Source: Proteles cristata cristata (taxonomy: Eukaryota > Chordata > Mammalia > Carnivora > Hyaenidae). From it: a stretch of DNA of 64,000 nucleotides. The notes beneath the pieces are model-generated. The model had not been told where the DNA came from, searched no databases, and was given only the letters and a program-made list of their open reading frames with translations. Numbering within the stretch: position 1 is the first letter of the stretch; the number at the start of each line of letters is the position of its first letter. Both the position numbers and the translations under genes were made by a program. Of this stretch, positions 33,001 through 42,125 are shown in pieces. The stretch lies in contig JAESUZ010000337.1 in the NCBI GenBank assembly GCA_017311185.1, positions 186,001 through 250,000 on the forward strand, written 5' to 3'.

Positions 33001-36000
33001 CTGACGCGGGGCCCAAACTCATGAACCACGAGATCATGCCCTGAGCCGAAGTCGGATGCTTAACCGACTGAGCCACCCAGGTGCCCCTGCATCTTTAATT
33101 GCAGATAATCCGTATCCCATCCAATTAACCAGGAGAGTTGAGTTAGTTTGTAATTTAAAATTATGCAAAAGGACAGGGGCGCCTGGGTGGCTCAGTCAGT
33201 TAGGTAAGTGTCAGACTTCGGCTCAGGTCATGATCTCACGGTTCATGGGTTCGAGCCTCATGTGGGGCTCTGTGCTGACGGCTCAGAGCCTGCTTGGGAT
33301 CTTCTGTCTCCCCCTCTCTCTGCCCCTCTCCCTCTCATGCTGTCTCTCTCTCTCTCTAAAAAATAAATAAACATTTGGGGCGCCTGGGTGGCTCGTCGGT
33401 TAAGCCTCCGACTTCGGCTCAGGTCATGATCTCACGGTTCGTGGGTTCGAGCCCCACGTCGGGCTCTGTGCTGACAGCTCGGAGCCTGGAGCTGCTTCAG
33501 ATTCTGTGCCTCCCTCTCTCTCTGACCTTCCCCAGCTCTCTCTCTCTCTCTCTCTCAGAAATAAATAAAAAGCTTAAAAAAATAAACATTAAAAAAAAAA
33601 TAAAATGGTGCAGAAAGACAGGAGGAAGAGCCGAGGCACATGAGGTAGTTGGGAAGTGGGTGGGGGGCAAACAGACTTGGGGGGAGACAGACACTGACCC
33701 GGGCCCCCGCTTCATCGTCCTGAGGCCTGCGGCTGCCCGGCCGCGGTTGGGGGGTGCCCTGCGTGTCCCTGGGGGAAGGCTGAGGGGCGCAGTGCGGGGG
33801 GTGAGCGGGGCCGTGTTCTGTCAGTCACCCCCTACTCAGCGATCGACACGTGGCCGGGCCGGCGGAGCGGGGGCATGATCGTCATCACGTCCGTCCTGGG
33901 CTCCCTGCCCTTCTTCCTGCTGGTCGCCTTTGCCGGTGCCGTTGTCCTCAGCCTCCTGTAGTGCGCGGCTAGGGAGCACGACACAGAAACACCAGCCGAG
34001 GAGGCACAGCCGCACGGCTGGGGGGCACGGCTGGGGGGCACGGCTGGGGCACGGCTGGGAACACGGCTGGGGAGCTGGCCGGGGGGCACGGCTGGGGGGA
34101 GCACGGCTGGGGGCACGGCGGGGGCACGCAGCCCGGGGGCAGCTGGGGAGGCACGGCTGGGGGGCACGGCTGGGGCACGGCTGGGGGCACGGCTGGGGGC
34201 ACGGCTACAAGGAGGCACGGCGGGGGGCACGGCGGGGGCACGGCTGGGGAGCACGGCTGGGGAGGCACCGCTGGGGAGCACGGCTGGGGGCACGGCTGGG
34301 GGCACGGCGGGGGACACGGCGGGGTCACGCGGCCGGGGGAGCACGGCGTGGGGCACTGGCTGGGGGGCACGGCTGGGGGCACGGCGGGGGGGGCACGGCT
34401 GAACGCGGCTGGGGAACGCGGCTGGGGGCACGGCTGGGGGAGCACGGCTGGGGAGGCACGGCTGGGGGCACGGGGGCACGGCGGGGGGTCACGGTGGGGA
34501 GCACGGCGTGGGAGCTTGCCGCGGCTGGGGGGCACGGCTCAGGGGGCACGGGGGCACGGCTGCAGGGGGGCACGGCTGGGGGCACGGCGGGGGGCACGGC
34601 GGGGGACACGGCGTGGGAGCCACTGATGGGGGCACGGCGTGGGAGGCACGGCACTGGGGGCACGGCTGGGGAGCACGGCGGGGGGGCACGACTGGGGAGC
34701 ACGGCTGGGGGAGACACGGCTGGGGGAGCAGGCGGGGGGTCACGGTGGGGGCACGGCGTGGGCACGGCTGGGGGGCACGGCTGGGGGAGGCACGGCGGGG
34801 GAGCACGGCGGGGGCAGGCGCTGGGGCGCGCGGGGGCACGGCGGGGTCACGGTGGGGGAGCACGGCGTGGGGGCACAGCTGGGGGCACGGCTGGGGGGCA
34901 CGGCTGGGGGCACAGCTGGGGAGCACTGGCCCGGGGGAGGCACGGCTGGGGGCACGGCACAGAACACGGCTACAGAGCACAGCGGGGGAGCACGGCGGGG
35001 GGCACGGCGGGGGGCACGGCGGGGAGCACGGCGGGGAGCACGGCGGGGGGCACGGCGGGGAGGCACGGCGGGGCACGGCTGGGGGCACGGCCCAGGGGAG
35101 CACGGCTGGGGGCGGCTGGGGGGAGCACGGCGGGGACACGGCGGGGTCTGACGGGGGAGCACGGCGGGGGGCACGGCGTGGGAGGCACGGCTGAGGGGAG
35201 CACGGCGGGGAGCACGGCTAGGGGAACACGGCTGGGGAGCACGGCTGGGGAGCACGGCTGGGGAGCACGGCGGGGGCACGGCGGGGGAGCACGGCGTGGG
35301 AGCACGGTGGGAACGGCGTGGGGGCACGGCTGGGGAGCACGGCTGGGGAGGCACGACGGGGGGCACGGCTGGGGAGCACGGCAGGGGAGCACGGCTGGGG
35401 GGCACGGCGGGGGAGCACGGCGGGGGGAGCACGGCTGGGGGGGCACGGCGTGGACACGGCTGGGGAGGCGCGGCGGGGGAGCACGGCGGGGGCACAGCGA
35501 GGGAGCACAGCGGGGGGCGGCTGGGGGAGCGCAGCTGGGGAGCACAGCGGGGAACGCGGCAGGGGGCACGGCGTGGGGCCACGGTGAGGCATGGCGTGGG
35601 AGCACGGCTGGGGGAGCACGTTTGGGAGCACGGCGGGGGAGGCACGGCTGGGGGCACGGCTGGGGGCGCAGCTGGGGCACGGCGCAGGGCACGGCTGGGG
35701 AAGCACGGCGGGGGGCACGGCAGGGGCACGGCGGGGGGGGGCACGGCGGGGGGCACGGCGGGGGCACACTGACCACGTTCCTCCGAGGGTCCCGCGAGGC
35801 GGGGGAGAGCCCAGAAGGCCGGGGCGCCGCCTTCCACCGGGGCGGGGTGGGTGCTGGTGAGAGGGGAGCAGTGTCCGGGGGGGTCCGAGGCCAAGTCGTT
35901 CAGCGGGGTGCGGAGGGGCTCAGCACCGGGCAGGTCCCAGCTCTGACGCCTCTCCTTCTGTGCCTCAATGTCCTCATCCGGGAGACGGGGACACTAGCAG

Positions 36001-37458
36001 GTACTATCCTCTTCGCAGCGTTTTGAAGGTTAAGGGGCATCGTCCCTACAAGTTTCCAGCACCTGGACGCGCAACAAACATTAGCCTTTGTCATAGTTCA
36101 CCCACTCGCTGTACAGATGGGCACACTGAGGCCAAAGAGCCCTGGGCTTCTGACACTACCAACAGCTCTGATGTGCATCAGTTTGGACGAGCACCCGTCT
36201 CCCGAGGGGTTCCGGAGCAGCTCACAGGGCTGCCTGGTGGGAAGCCAGGGGTGCACACCACCTGCTAATCCCGGGACCGCCATGCAGGGGGTGAATCAAG
36301 GCACCAGCAGGTGCTTGGGAATCCAGAGGAAGGTGAGGAAGATCCTGCCTGGTGCACCAGGGAGGGCTTCCTGGAGGAAGGAGCAGAGTAGGTGAAATTA
36401 AGTGGGCACAGAAATTAGCTCGGCGGAAAAATCCCTGTGGGTTGGGTGGGGGGTGGGGAAATGGGCAATGAGCCTGCAAATCAGGTTGCCCTCTGACATT
36501 TAAGTCCGTAAAAACACAAATAACGGATAAGATTAGTCACTAGGAGACAGGTGAGTCTGGTCAGACCCGGAGGCCGTGGAGACATGGTTGTGTCCTTCCC
36601 TCCTTTAGGGCAACACATTAAAACGTTTTTTAATGTTTATTTTTGAGAGAGAGAGAGACAGCGTGAGCAGGGGAGGGGCAGAGAGAGGGGGAGACACAGA
36701 CTCTGAAGCAGCTCCAGGCTCTGAGCTGTCAGCACAGAGCCCGACGCGGGGCTCGAACCCACGAACCGTGAGACCATGACTTGAGCCGAAGTCGGACGCT
36801 CAACGGACTGAACCCCCCGGGCGCCCCTTGGGCAGCACATTAATCTGGCACCAAAGGCCCTGTTGTCTGACCTTAGCCTGGGCCTCCCATCTGTCCGGCC
36901 CCCGGCCCCGCCCCGCTACGCCAGCCTTCCCACTGATACCCCAGCCCTGCCCACCCGGCGTCTGGAATGCTTTCTCAGCTCCCACTCTCCTCCTCCCGGA
37001 TATATGAACTGTCCCCTCCTCCAGGAAGCCTTCCTGTCCTTTCTGTCTGGTCGTTCTTTCCTGTGGCCTGTCTTCCCGGATAATCTTAGCTCTTTGGGGA
37101 TTTGGGACAGTGGCCTCCACGTGTCCAGCTCACGGCAAGGTCTGTAAATCGTTTGTTCCCACCGTTCCCACCGGGCCCAGCACACAGTGAGCGCTCTTGC
37201 CGAGAGCAGTGTCTAAGCAGAAAGATTCCCCACCAGCTGCAGGGGGTTAGACTTGCTCTGCACCCCCTAACCCTCTCTTGCCTCGTCCCCTCGGTCAGGG
37301 ACATGGGCGGTTCTGACGGGGAAACGACGCACGACTCCCAGATCACGCAGGAGGCCGTCCCCAAGTCCCTGGGGACCTCGGAGCCCGCGTACACGTCCGT
37401 GAACCGGGGGCCGCCGCTGGACAGGGCTGAGGCGTACGCCGGCAAGCTGCAGGGCTGA
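26981..37458 (+). CDS. UPK3A: Uroplakin-3a, complete gene (six coding exons)
   Basis: Coding exons are 26981-27032, 27941-28096, 29170-29449, 31259-31341, 33825-33957 and 37299-37458. All introns are GT-AG, and the exons join to 864 nt, giving 287 residues plus TGA, the same length as I recall for human. The protein has a signal peptide (about residues 1-18) and a lumenal domain with N-glycosylation sequons at N74, N139 and N170. A single membrane segment lies at about 208-235, with a cytoplasmic tail at 236-287 containing Y266. Uroplakin-3a is a type I membrane protein of the urothelial apical plaque, where the family pairs with the tetraspanin uroplakin Ib. The start ATG has G at -3 and +4. 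Two lumenal cysteines, C59 and C187, are absent from human as I remember it. Identification is by recognising the protein, not by a search. Confidence 0.97.
27941..28096 (+). CDS. UPK3A: UPK3A coding exon 2
   Basis: The acceptor CCTCCTTTAG precedes 27941 and the donor GTAAAG follows 28096. The exon encodes residues 18-69 plus one base of codon 70, the start of the lumenal domain, including C47 and the unusual C59 (Gly-Pro-Cys-Glu-Val-Tyr context). Length 156 nt, phase 1 to phase 1. Confidence 0.95.
28312..28470 (-). mobile_element. MIR fragment in UPK3A intron 2
   Basis: 'GAGCACCTGCGTCATGCTGG' and 'AGGCTCACAGAGGTGGAATA' fit MIR in reverse. Confidence 0.6.
28690..28850 (-). mobile_element. 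MIR fragment in UPK3A intron 2
   Basis: 'TATTTCATAGACCAGGGGCC' and 'CCAAAGTCACCCAGCAAGG' fit the reverse MIR core. Confidence 0.5.
29170..29449 (+). CDS. UPK3A: UPK3A coding exon 3
   Basis: The acceptor TCTCTGCAG ends at 29169 and the donor GTGGGC starts at 29450. This is the largest exon (280 nt). It carries sequons N74 (Asn-Ala-Ser) and N139 (Asn-Val-Thr) and cysteines 110, 142 and 152 of the lumenal domain. It ends two bases into codon 163 (Arg). Confidence 0.95.
29646..29886 (-). mobile_element. CAN-SINE in UPK3A intron 3
   Basis: Antisense element. TTGAAATTCTT and TTGGAATTCTT flank it as a near-identical TSD. Confidence 0.92.
31259..31341 (+). CDS. UPK3A: UPK3A coding exon 4
   Basis: The acceptor CTCCTTCCAG ends at 31258 and the strong donor GTAAGT starts at 31342. 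The exon supplies the third base of codon 163 and residues 164-190, including sequon N170 (Asn-Met-Ser) and the unusual C187 (Pro-Ile-Cys-Thr-Asn). Length 83 nt. Confidence 0.95.
31470..31684 (-). mobile_element. CAN-SINE in UPK3A intron 4
   Basis: Antisense element with (GA)n tract, ending GAGCCATCCAGGCATC. A 19-base two-copy duplication (TGCACCTTGAAGTGGTTT) follows at 31690-31728. Confidence 0.93.
32430..32715 (+). mobile_element. MIR-like fragments in UPK3A intron 4
   Basis: Two stretches of sense MIR core: 'ACCTCAGTTTCCACATCCG' near 32463 and 'AACTCAATCTCCCTAAGCTG' near 32668. Diverged. Confidence 0.5.
32871..33087 (-). mobile_element. CAN-SINE in UPK3A intron 4
   Basis: Antisense element ending GCCACCCAGGTGCCCC, flanked by CATCTTTAA on both sides. 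Confidence 0.93.
33176..33375 (+). mobile_element. CAN-SINE in UPK3A intron 4
   Basis: Sense full-length element with AATAAATAAACATT tail, immediately followed by a second SINE. Confidence 0.94.
33377..33604 (+). mobile_element. CAN-SINE nested in tail of previous SINE
   Basis: Sense element inserted in the AATAAATAAACATT tail of the preceding SINE. Its own tail repeats that sequence. It ends 220 bases before UPK3A exon 5. Confidence 0.94.
33825..33957 (+). CDS. UPK3A: UPK3A coding exon 5 (membrane segment)
   Basis: The acceptor TTCTGTCAG ends at 33824. The exon encodes residues 191-234 and two bases of Leu235: the juxtamembrane stretch (Trp-Pro-Gly-Arg-Arg-Ser) and the hydrophobic membrane helix. 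The donor GTAGTG at 33958 is weak, with exon end CCT, but it is the only one that restores the frame with exon 6. Read-through gives Leu235 and then an in-frame TAG at 33959-33961. Confidence 0.93.
34012..35768. repeat. G-rich minisatellite in UPK3A intron 5
   Basis: About 1.75 kb of tandem 13-15-base units with core GCACGGCTGGGG or GCACGGCGGGGG, roughly 125 copies. Length variants have GGGGAG, GGGGG or GGGGGAG spacers. The + strand has a run of four to seven G in nearly every unit, and each unit carries one or two CpG. A compound variant (TCACGGTGGGG followed by GCACGGCGTGG) recurs at about 34489, 34740 and 34846, which suggests higher-order duplication. The array fills over half of the 3341-bp intron. 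It has no stop codon for long stretches in several frames, so it makes spurious long ORFs on both strands. Confidence 0.95.
35935..36085 (+). mobile_element. MIR fragment in UPK3A intron 5
   Basis: 'GTGCCTCAATGTCCTCATCC' and 'GTTTTGAAGGTTAAGGGGC' fit sense MIR. Confidence 0.55.
36622..36827 (-). mobile_element. CAN-SINE in UPK3A intron 5
   Basis: Antisense. Flanks GGGCAACACATTAA and GGGCAGCACATTAA differ at one base. Confidence 0.93.
37299..37458 (+). CDS. UPK3A: UPK3A coding exon 6 (cytoplasmic tail)
   Basis: The acceptor CTCGGTCAG ends at 37298. The exon completes Leu235 and encodes the 52-residue cytoplasmic tail, with Y266 in an Ala-Tyr-Thr-Ser-Val-Asn context and the conserved Asn-Arg-Gly-Pro-Pro-Leu-Asp-Arg. 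It ends with TGA at 37456-37458. Phosphorylation of the tail tyrosine in other mammals is recalled literature, not visible here. Confidence 0.95.
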
Positions 37459-37563
37459 GCCCGGCCCCGCGCCTGGGGTGTGCGGGCGGTGGGCGCTCAC
37501 GCCCTGACCACCACCCCTCCACGGTGGAACGGGCGTGTTGGCCCAGACTGCGTGAAAGCTGTT

Positions 37564-37569
37564 AATAAA
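37564..37569 (+). terminator. UPK3A: UPK3A polyadenylation signal AATAAA
   Basis: A canonical AATAAA lies 106 bases after the UPK3A stop, implying a short 3' UTR of roughly 125 bases. G/T-rich sequence follows within 100 bases. Confidence 0.85.
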
Positions 37570-37616
37570 ATCTTCCCAAGAGTTTGAGTTCAAAATGAAC
37601 GAGTGACAAGACAGAC

Positions 37617-37634
37617 GAATGAATGAATGAATGA
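37617..37634. repeat. Short (GAAT)n run
   Basis: About four GAAT units just beyond the UPK3A polyadenylation site. Confidence 0.85.
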
Positions 37635-37639
37635 GACCG

Positions 37640-38802
37640 TGTCTGACGGAGAGGTTGGATTGTTTCTCTAGAGGGTGGGGGCAGGGTGGTAATTTTCGGT
37701 GAGTGGAGGGGGTGAGGGTTAGGAAAACCGGGTGTCGGAACACCGGAACGTCTGGAAGATGGGGGACCAGCACCTCCCTGATCGCCTCCCGTGGGCTGGA
37801 GGGGTCCTGAGAGACGGGGTGCGGGGTGCAGTCACTAGATGGTGTTTGCGGTTCACTGGCTACTGAGGTCCTCGAGGCGGAACTGGGCCCCACGGGGCAG
37901 CTGCTGTCAACTCCTGTCTCCCCCAGCAGCCACCTCCCTCTCTCTGGGGCTCAGCTTCCTCATCTGTAAAATGGGCTGTAATGGCTAATTTCAAGGCTCC
38001 TTCCCAGCCTTCCCTGAGGGCACTGCGGTGGGTGGGCGGAAGAGGCTTCGGGAAACAGAAGAGGAGCACCAAGCCCACTGTGGGGGTGGTGAAGGGACTC
38101 TCCCGCCCCTGTTCCTCGGCTCAGATGACCAGTTCTCTCTTCTGAACCAGGTAGCAAGACCACTTCCCTCTGGGGAATGGCCAATATGAGTCATGGTTTT
38201 TTCCATCACCGAAAGAAGAAGTTTCTCGGAGCAGGGCTGTGGGTTAAAGCAGGCACACTACCTGTCAGCTGTGAGGAAGACAACACTCCCGAGAGGCAGC
38301 CGTCTCCCTGCTGGCCTTCATTTGCAGTGGCTGATGGGGTCCACTGAGGCCACCAGATCTTCCTCTGGGGGTACGGACGCTGAGACAAGCAGATCCACCA
38401 GAGGGTTCCAAAGCTGGGAAGGCAGGAGGCAGAAGCTGTGAGAGGAAACCTAAAGGCAGGGAAGGGTCAGGAGAAGCCAAAAAGCAGCTGGGGGTCCATC
38501 GGGGTGTGCGCAGCCACAGGAGCAGAGAGGAACCCGGTCATCGGGCTGCCGGAAGGAGCGGCCCGGGAATGCTTGGCCCAGCTCTCCCTCCCTCACCACT
38601 GTATTCCGAGCCCAGGAGCTCTAGCCTTGGCGGCCACTGTACTTCTGTGCTTATACGTCCTCCCCAAGCCCTGCCTCCCTTAGGGCCATCCTTCTAGACC
38701 GTCTCCCGGAGAAACCCTGGCAGCTGCAGAGGGGAGGCGACACTTCCTGGAAAGTCTGCCCTTGTTAAAAATTCATGCAAATTTGCATTGTGTTTTATTC
38801 CA
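37640..38802. other. Intergenic, no recognised gene
   Basis: Unique sequence downstream of UPK3A with a MIR-like piece at 37930-37985 (TTCCTCATCTGTAAAATGGG). No exon recognised. Confidence 0.45.
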
Positions 38803-39013
38803 TTAAAAAAAATTTTTTTAATGTTTATTTATTATTGAGACAGGGAGAAACAGAGCACGAGCAGGGGAGGGGCAGGGAGAGAGGGAGACACAGAATCTGA
38901 AGCCGCTCCAGGCTGTCGGCGCAGAGTCCGACGCGGGGCTCGAACCCACGAACTGTGAGATCATGACCTGAGCTGAGGTCGGACGCTCAACCGACTGAGC
39001 CCCCCAGGCCCCC
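38803..39013 (-). mobile_element. CAN-SINE, antisense
   Basis: Reverse element. The head end is C-rich and corrupted (GAGCCCCCCAGGCCCCCC). Confidence 0.92.
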
Positions 39014-39034
39014 CGCCCCCGCTTTCTGTTTTAT

Positions 39035-39685
39035 AACCTGCCTGCGTTTATGTTAATTGAGCTGAGCTTCACATCACACACAATTAACCATTGCAAAGCC
39101 AACAGTGCAGTGGCATTTAGAACATTCTCCACACTGTGCGGCCATCACCTCTGCCTGGTCCCAGAATGTTTCCATCACCCCAACAGGTAACCCCGTGCTG
39201 ATTAAGCACCCCTGTCTCTGCCTGCCCCACCCCAAGTCCCCAGGTCCCTGACAACCACCAGGTCTCTGGACATTTTGTGCCAACGGAATCATACAACGTG
39301 TGGGCTTTGGAGCCTGGCTTCGTTCACTCCGCATCATGTTTTCGAGGTTCATCCACACTGTAGGGGTGTCAGTGCCTGGTTCCTTTTTTACGGCCGAGTC
39401 ACCGCCCGGCGTGTGGCTCTGCCACTCATCCGTGAACGGACATGGGAGTCATTCCACCGTGTGGCCGCTGGGTCACCGCGGGCTGCTGGGAACGTACTGC
39501 GCTGAGCAGGCGTCTTCATGTCCTCGCCTGGACACCTGCTGCCGGTACCCGTGGGCGTGGCGCCGGGAGCGGGACGGCTCGTCGTGTGGCCGTTCTGTCC
39601 AACATGTCGAGGAACCACCAAATTGCTGTGGCTGCGCCGCTTCGCATTCTTGCTACCAACGTCACCTGTATTCATTTTAGTACCA
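39035..39685 (-). mobile_element. Old L1 (L1M), antisense
   Basis: Reverse L1 3' region: 'CATCATGTTTTCGAGGTTCA', 'TTTTTTACGGCCGAGTC', 'CATTCCACCGTGTGG'. Order matches L1 consensus, with unusual CpG content. Confidence 0.8.
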
Positions 39686-39689
39686 AACA

Positions 39690-40715
39690 GCCGACTGCAT
39701 CGGTCGCTGTGGAGACAGCCCCAGACTTACTCTCTGGGTTTGGGTCCCGATCCCGCCCCCACCCCTTTTTAAAGAGCAAGGCGCCCAGGTAACCAAGCCC
39801 CTCTGTGTCCCCCCGTCTCCCCTCCGCCGCAGCGGGGTCAGCGGCCTCCTCCTGACACTGAGCGTGGCTCTTGCCACGGGCCTGGCTGACGGGGCCCCAG
39901 GGAGCCCGAGTGCCCAGCCCCCGGGACACCTGAGCCACAGGACAGGAAGCAGGAGGAAGCAGGCTGCTGGAGCGCAGGTGGGCGGGGGGGCGGGCAGGTG
40001 CTGGGGCCGGGAGGAAAGCACAGCCTTTCTGGAATCAGAGCCGACTTACCTGTCGGCCGGGAGACGTTAGTGAGCCGTTTCGTCTCGTGCGGCCTCGGTT
40101 TCCCCGTTTGTAAGTAAGGCGCCGTGAGTGGCACGCGGAATGCAGCTGCTGTGTGGTCACGAGGGTAGGACGGAGGGGCGCACGCCAACCGTCATCCCTG
40201 CGCCCCCCACCCCGCTCACCCCTGTAACCATCGTAGCAGGGTCTGGACTGAGCCGGAGAGCAGGTTACTGGCCCGATTCACTTCTCTGACCCCCCCCCCC
40301 ATCTTGCACATAGAAGGGCAAGAGGGGAGTCGCTGTGACCTCTGGGGCCGCTGAGCACCGGCTGACGACCTCAACCAAAATGGGAGCAAGCCGGGCGGGT
40401 CAGAGGGCATCGGGACTCTGGGGTGGCTCATAGGTCGCCCAGGACGCAGCGGCAGGCGGAGCTGAGCAGTAGGCGGTGGAGTCCTCAGGTCTGGAACCCG
40501 GGGCAGCTGGTACCAGTCCCGTATCCGGTTTGGAGGGACCAGAGGAGCCAGATGACATCGCTGGCCAATCACGCAGCGCCCCCCACTCCGAAAGGTGGGC
40601 CCCACGCGGGACGTGCCGGGGCCACTTCTGAGCCCTTCTCTAGAGCCATCGGGTGGGTCCCCTCTCGTGAGAGAACCGCCCACCAGGGGCATGGATGCAG
40701 AAGACACGTGGTGCC
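39690..40715. other. Intergenic, no recognised gene
   Basis: GC-rich unique sequence with a MIR-like stretch near 40065-40140. No exon recognised. Confidence 0.45.
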
Positions 40716-40929
40716 GGGGCGCCTGGGGGCTCGGTCGGTTAAGCACCTGACTTTGGCTCAGGTCGCCATCTCGTGGTTCCTGAGTTCAAGCCCCACATCC
40801 GGTCCAGAGAGACACTGGGACTCCAGTGAGTTCACTTTGGATCCTCTGTCTCCCACTCTCTCTGCCCCTCCCCTGCTCATTCTCTCTCTCAAAAATAAAT
40901 AAACATTAAGAAGAAGAAGAAGAAGAAGA
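40716..40929 (+). mobile_element. CAN-SINE with (AAG)n tail
   Basis: Sense element. The tail has become an (AAG)n microsatellite at 40907-40928. Confidence 0.92.
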
Positions 40930-41164
40930 GGGGAGCCTGGGGGGCTCAGTTGGTTAAGCGCCCGACTGGCTCAGGTCATGATCTCACGGTTTGTGGGTTC
41001 GAGCCCCGTGTCGGGCTCTGTGCTGACAGCTCGGAGTGGAGCCTGCTTCAGATTCTGTGTCTCCCTCTCTCTCTCTGGCCCTTCCCCACTCACCCCTTCC
41101 CCACTCATGCTCTGCATTCGGTCGCGCTCTCTCTCAAAAATAAGTAAGCATTAAAAAAAGAAAA
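40930..41164 (+). mobile_element. CAN-SINE, adjacent sense copy
   Basis: Begins GGGGAGCCTGGGGGGCTCAG directly after the (AAG)n tail. Tail AATAAGTAAGCATTAAAAAA. Confidence 0.92.
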
Positions 41165-41722
41165 AGACCTTGGAGCAGAGTCACAGCCCACGTGCAACGC
41201 ACAGGGGAACTAAATCTATGCCGCCCACCCTGGAGGCTTTGGGCCTGGCGCTGGAGGGCAGCTCCAGCTGGTGCCCAGATGCCCTGCAGAGATGCACATC
41301 GGCCACGTAGACGGGTCCCCCACAGCTGCCCTGTGACCTCCCAGCACGGGGAGCGCAGGAGGCGTGGGAGCCGCGTCACAGAGCTGTGTGCCCCCGCATC
41401 TTCCCAGGAGGCCGCCAGGGGCAGGCTTCCCATCCGGGTTCTGATGAGGGTTGAGGCTTCCCGCCTCACCCCTCCCTCCCTTCCTGTGGGTGCTGCTGTA
41501 GCAGGAGAGCTCCGTCCAGGAGGGCGCCCCCACCCACGAGCAGTCATCTGGCCCCTGGCGGTTGCGGGTCAGCCTGCAGGCTCGCAGGGCGCTGGGGTCT
41601 CGCTCAGCTTTCCTTTGCTGGGTCTAACAAGGAATTTCGTTTGTTCCCTGCCAGATCCGGATAGTCCTGTTACCCACAGAAGGCTTTTTTTTTTTTTTTT
41701 AAATGAGAAAGCTTTTGTTCTT
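41165..41722. other. Intergenic, no recognised gene
   Basis: GC-rich unique sequence with short ORFs and no recognised protein. Confidence 0.45.
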
Positions 41723-41941
41723 TAAAAAAAATTTTTTTTAATGTTTTATTTATTTTTGAGAGAGAGAGAGACACAGCGTGAGCAGGGGATGGTCAGAGAG
41801 AGAGGGAGACACAGAATCTGAAGCAGCTCCAGGCTCTGAGCTGTCAGCACAGAGCCCGACACAGGGCTTGAACCCCAAACCGCGAGATCATGACCTGAGC
41901 CGAAGTCGGGCGTTTAACCGGCTGAGCCCCCCAGGCGCCCC
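41723..41941 (-). mobile_element. CAN-SINE, antisense
   Basis: Reverse full-length element ending CCCCCAGGCGCCCC. Confidence 0.93.
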
Positions 41942-42125
41942 TCTTTGTGGTTTTGAGTCGCATTTCCTTGGCGGCTAAAAAGGTTGAGCATCTTTTCAGG
42001 TCCTTATGTGCCACCATGTATCTATGCCAATGAAGCATGTGTTGAAGTTTGTTTTTTTTTTCTTTTTAATTGCGTTGACTGTCTTCTTACCATGAGTTAT
42101 AGGGGCTCTGTCTATAGTCTAGATC
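41942..42125 (-). mobile_element. Old L1 fragment, antisense
   Basis: 'GAGTCGCATTTCCTTGGCGG' and 'GGTTGAGCATCTTTTCAGGT' are reverse L1 ORF2 sequence, possibly continuing the element at 39035-39685. Confidence 0.7.

Noticed and set aside
34012..35768. CRISPR-like regular repeats
   Set aside because: Units are adjacent with no unique spacers, and the host is a mammal.
34740..35894. 384-residue minus-strand ORF (Pro/Ala/Val/Arg-rich)
   Set aside because: The reverse strand of the same minisatellite gives Pro-rich repeats in several frames. No start context, exon structure or known family.
33930..36026. 698-residue + strand ORF (Gly/His/Arg/Ala-rich)
   Set aside because: It runs through UPK3A exon 5 in the wrong frame and then the minisatellite, whose units lack stop codons. 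The low-complexity product reflects the repeat, not a gene.
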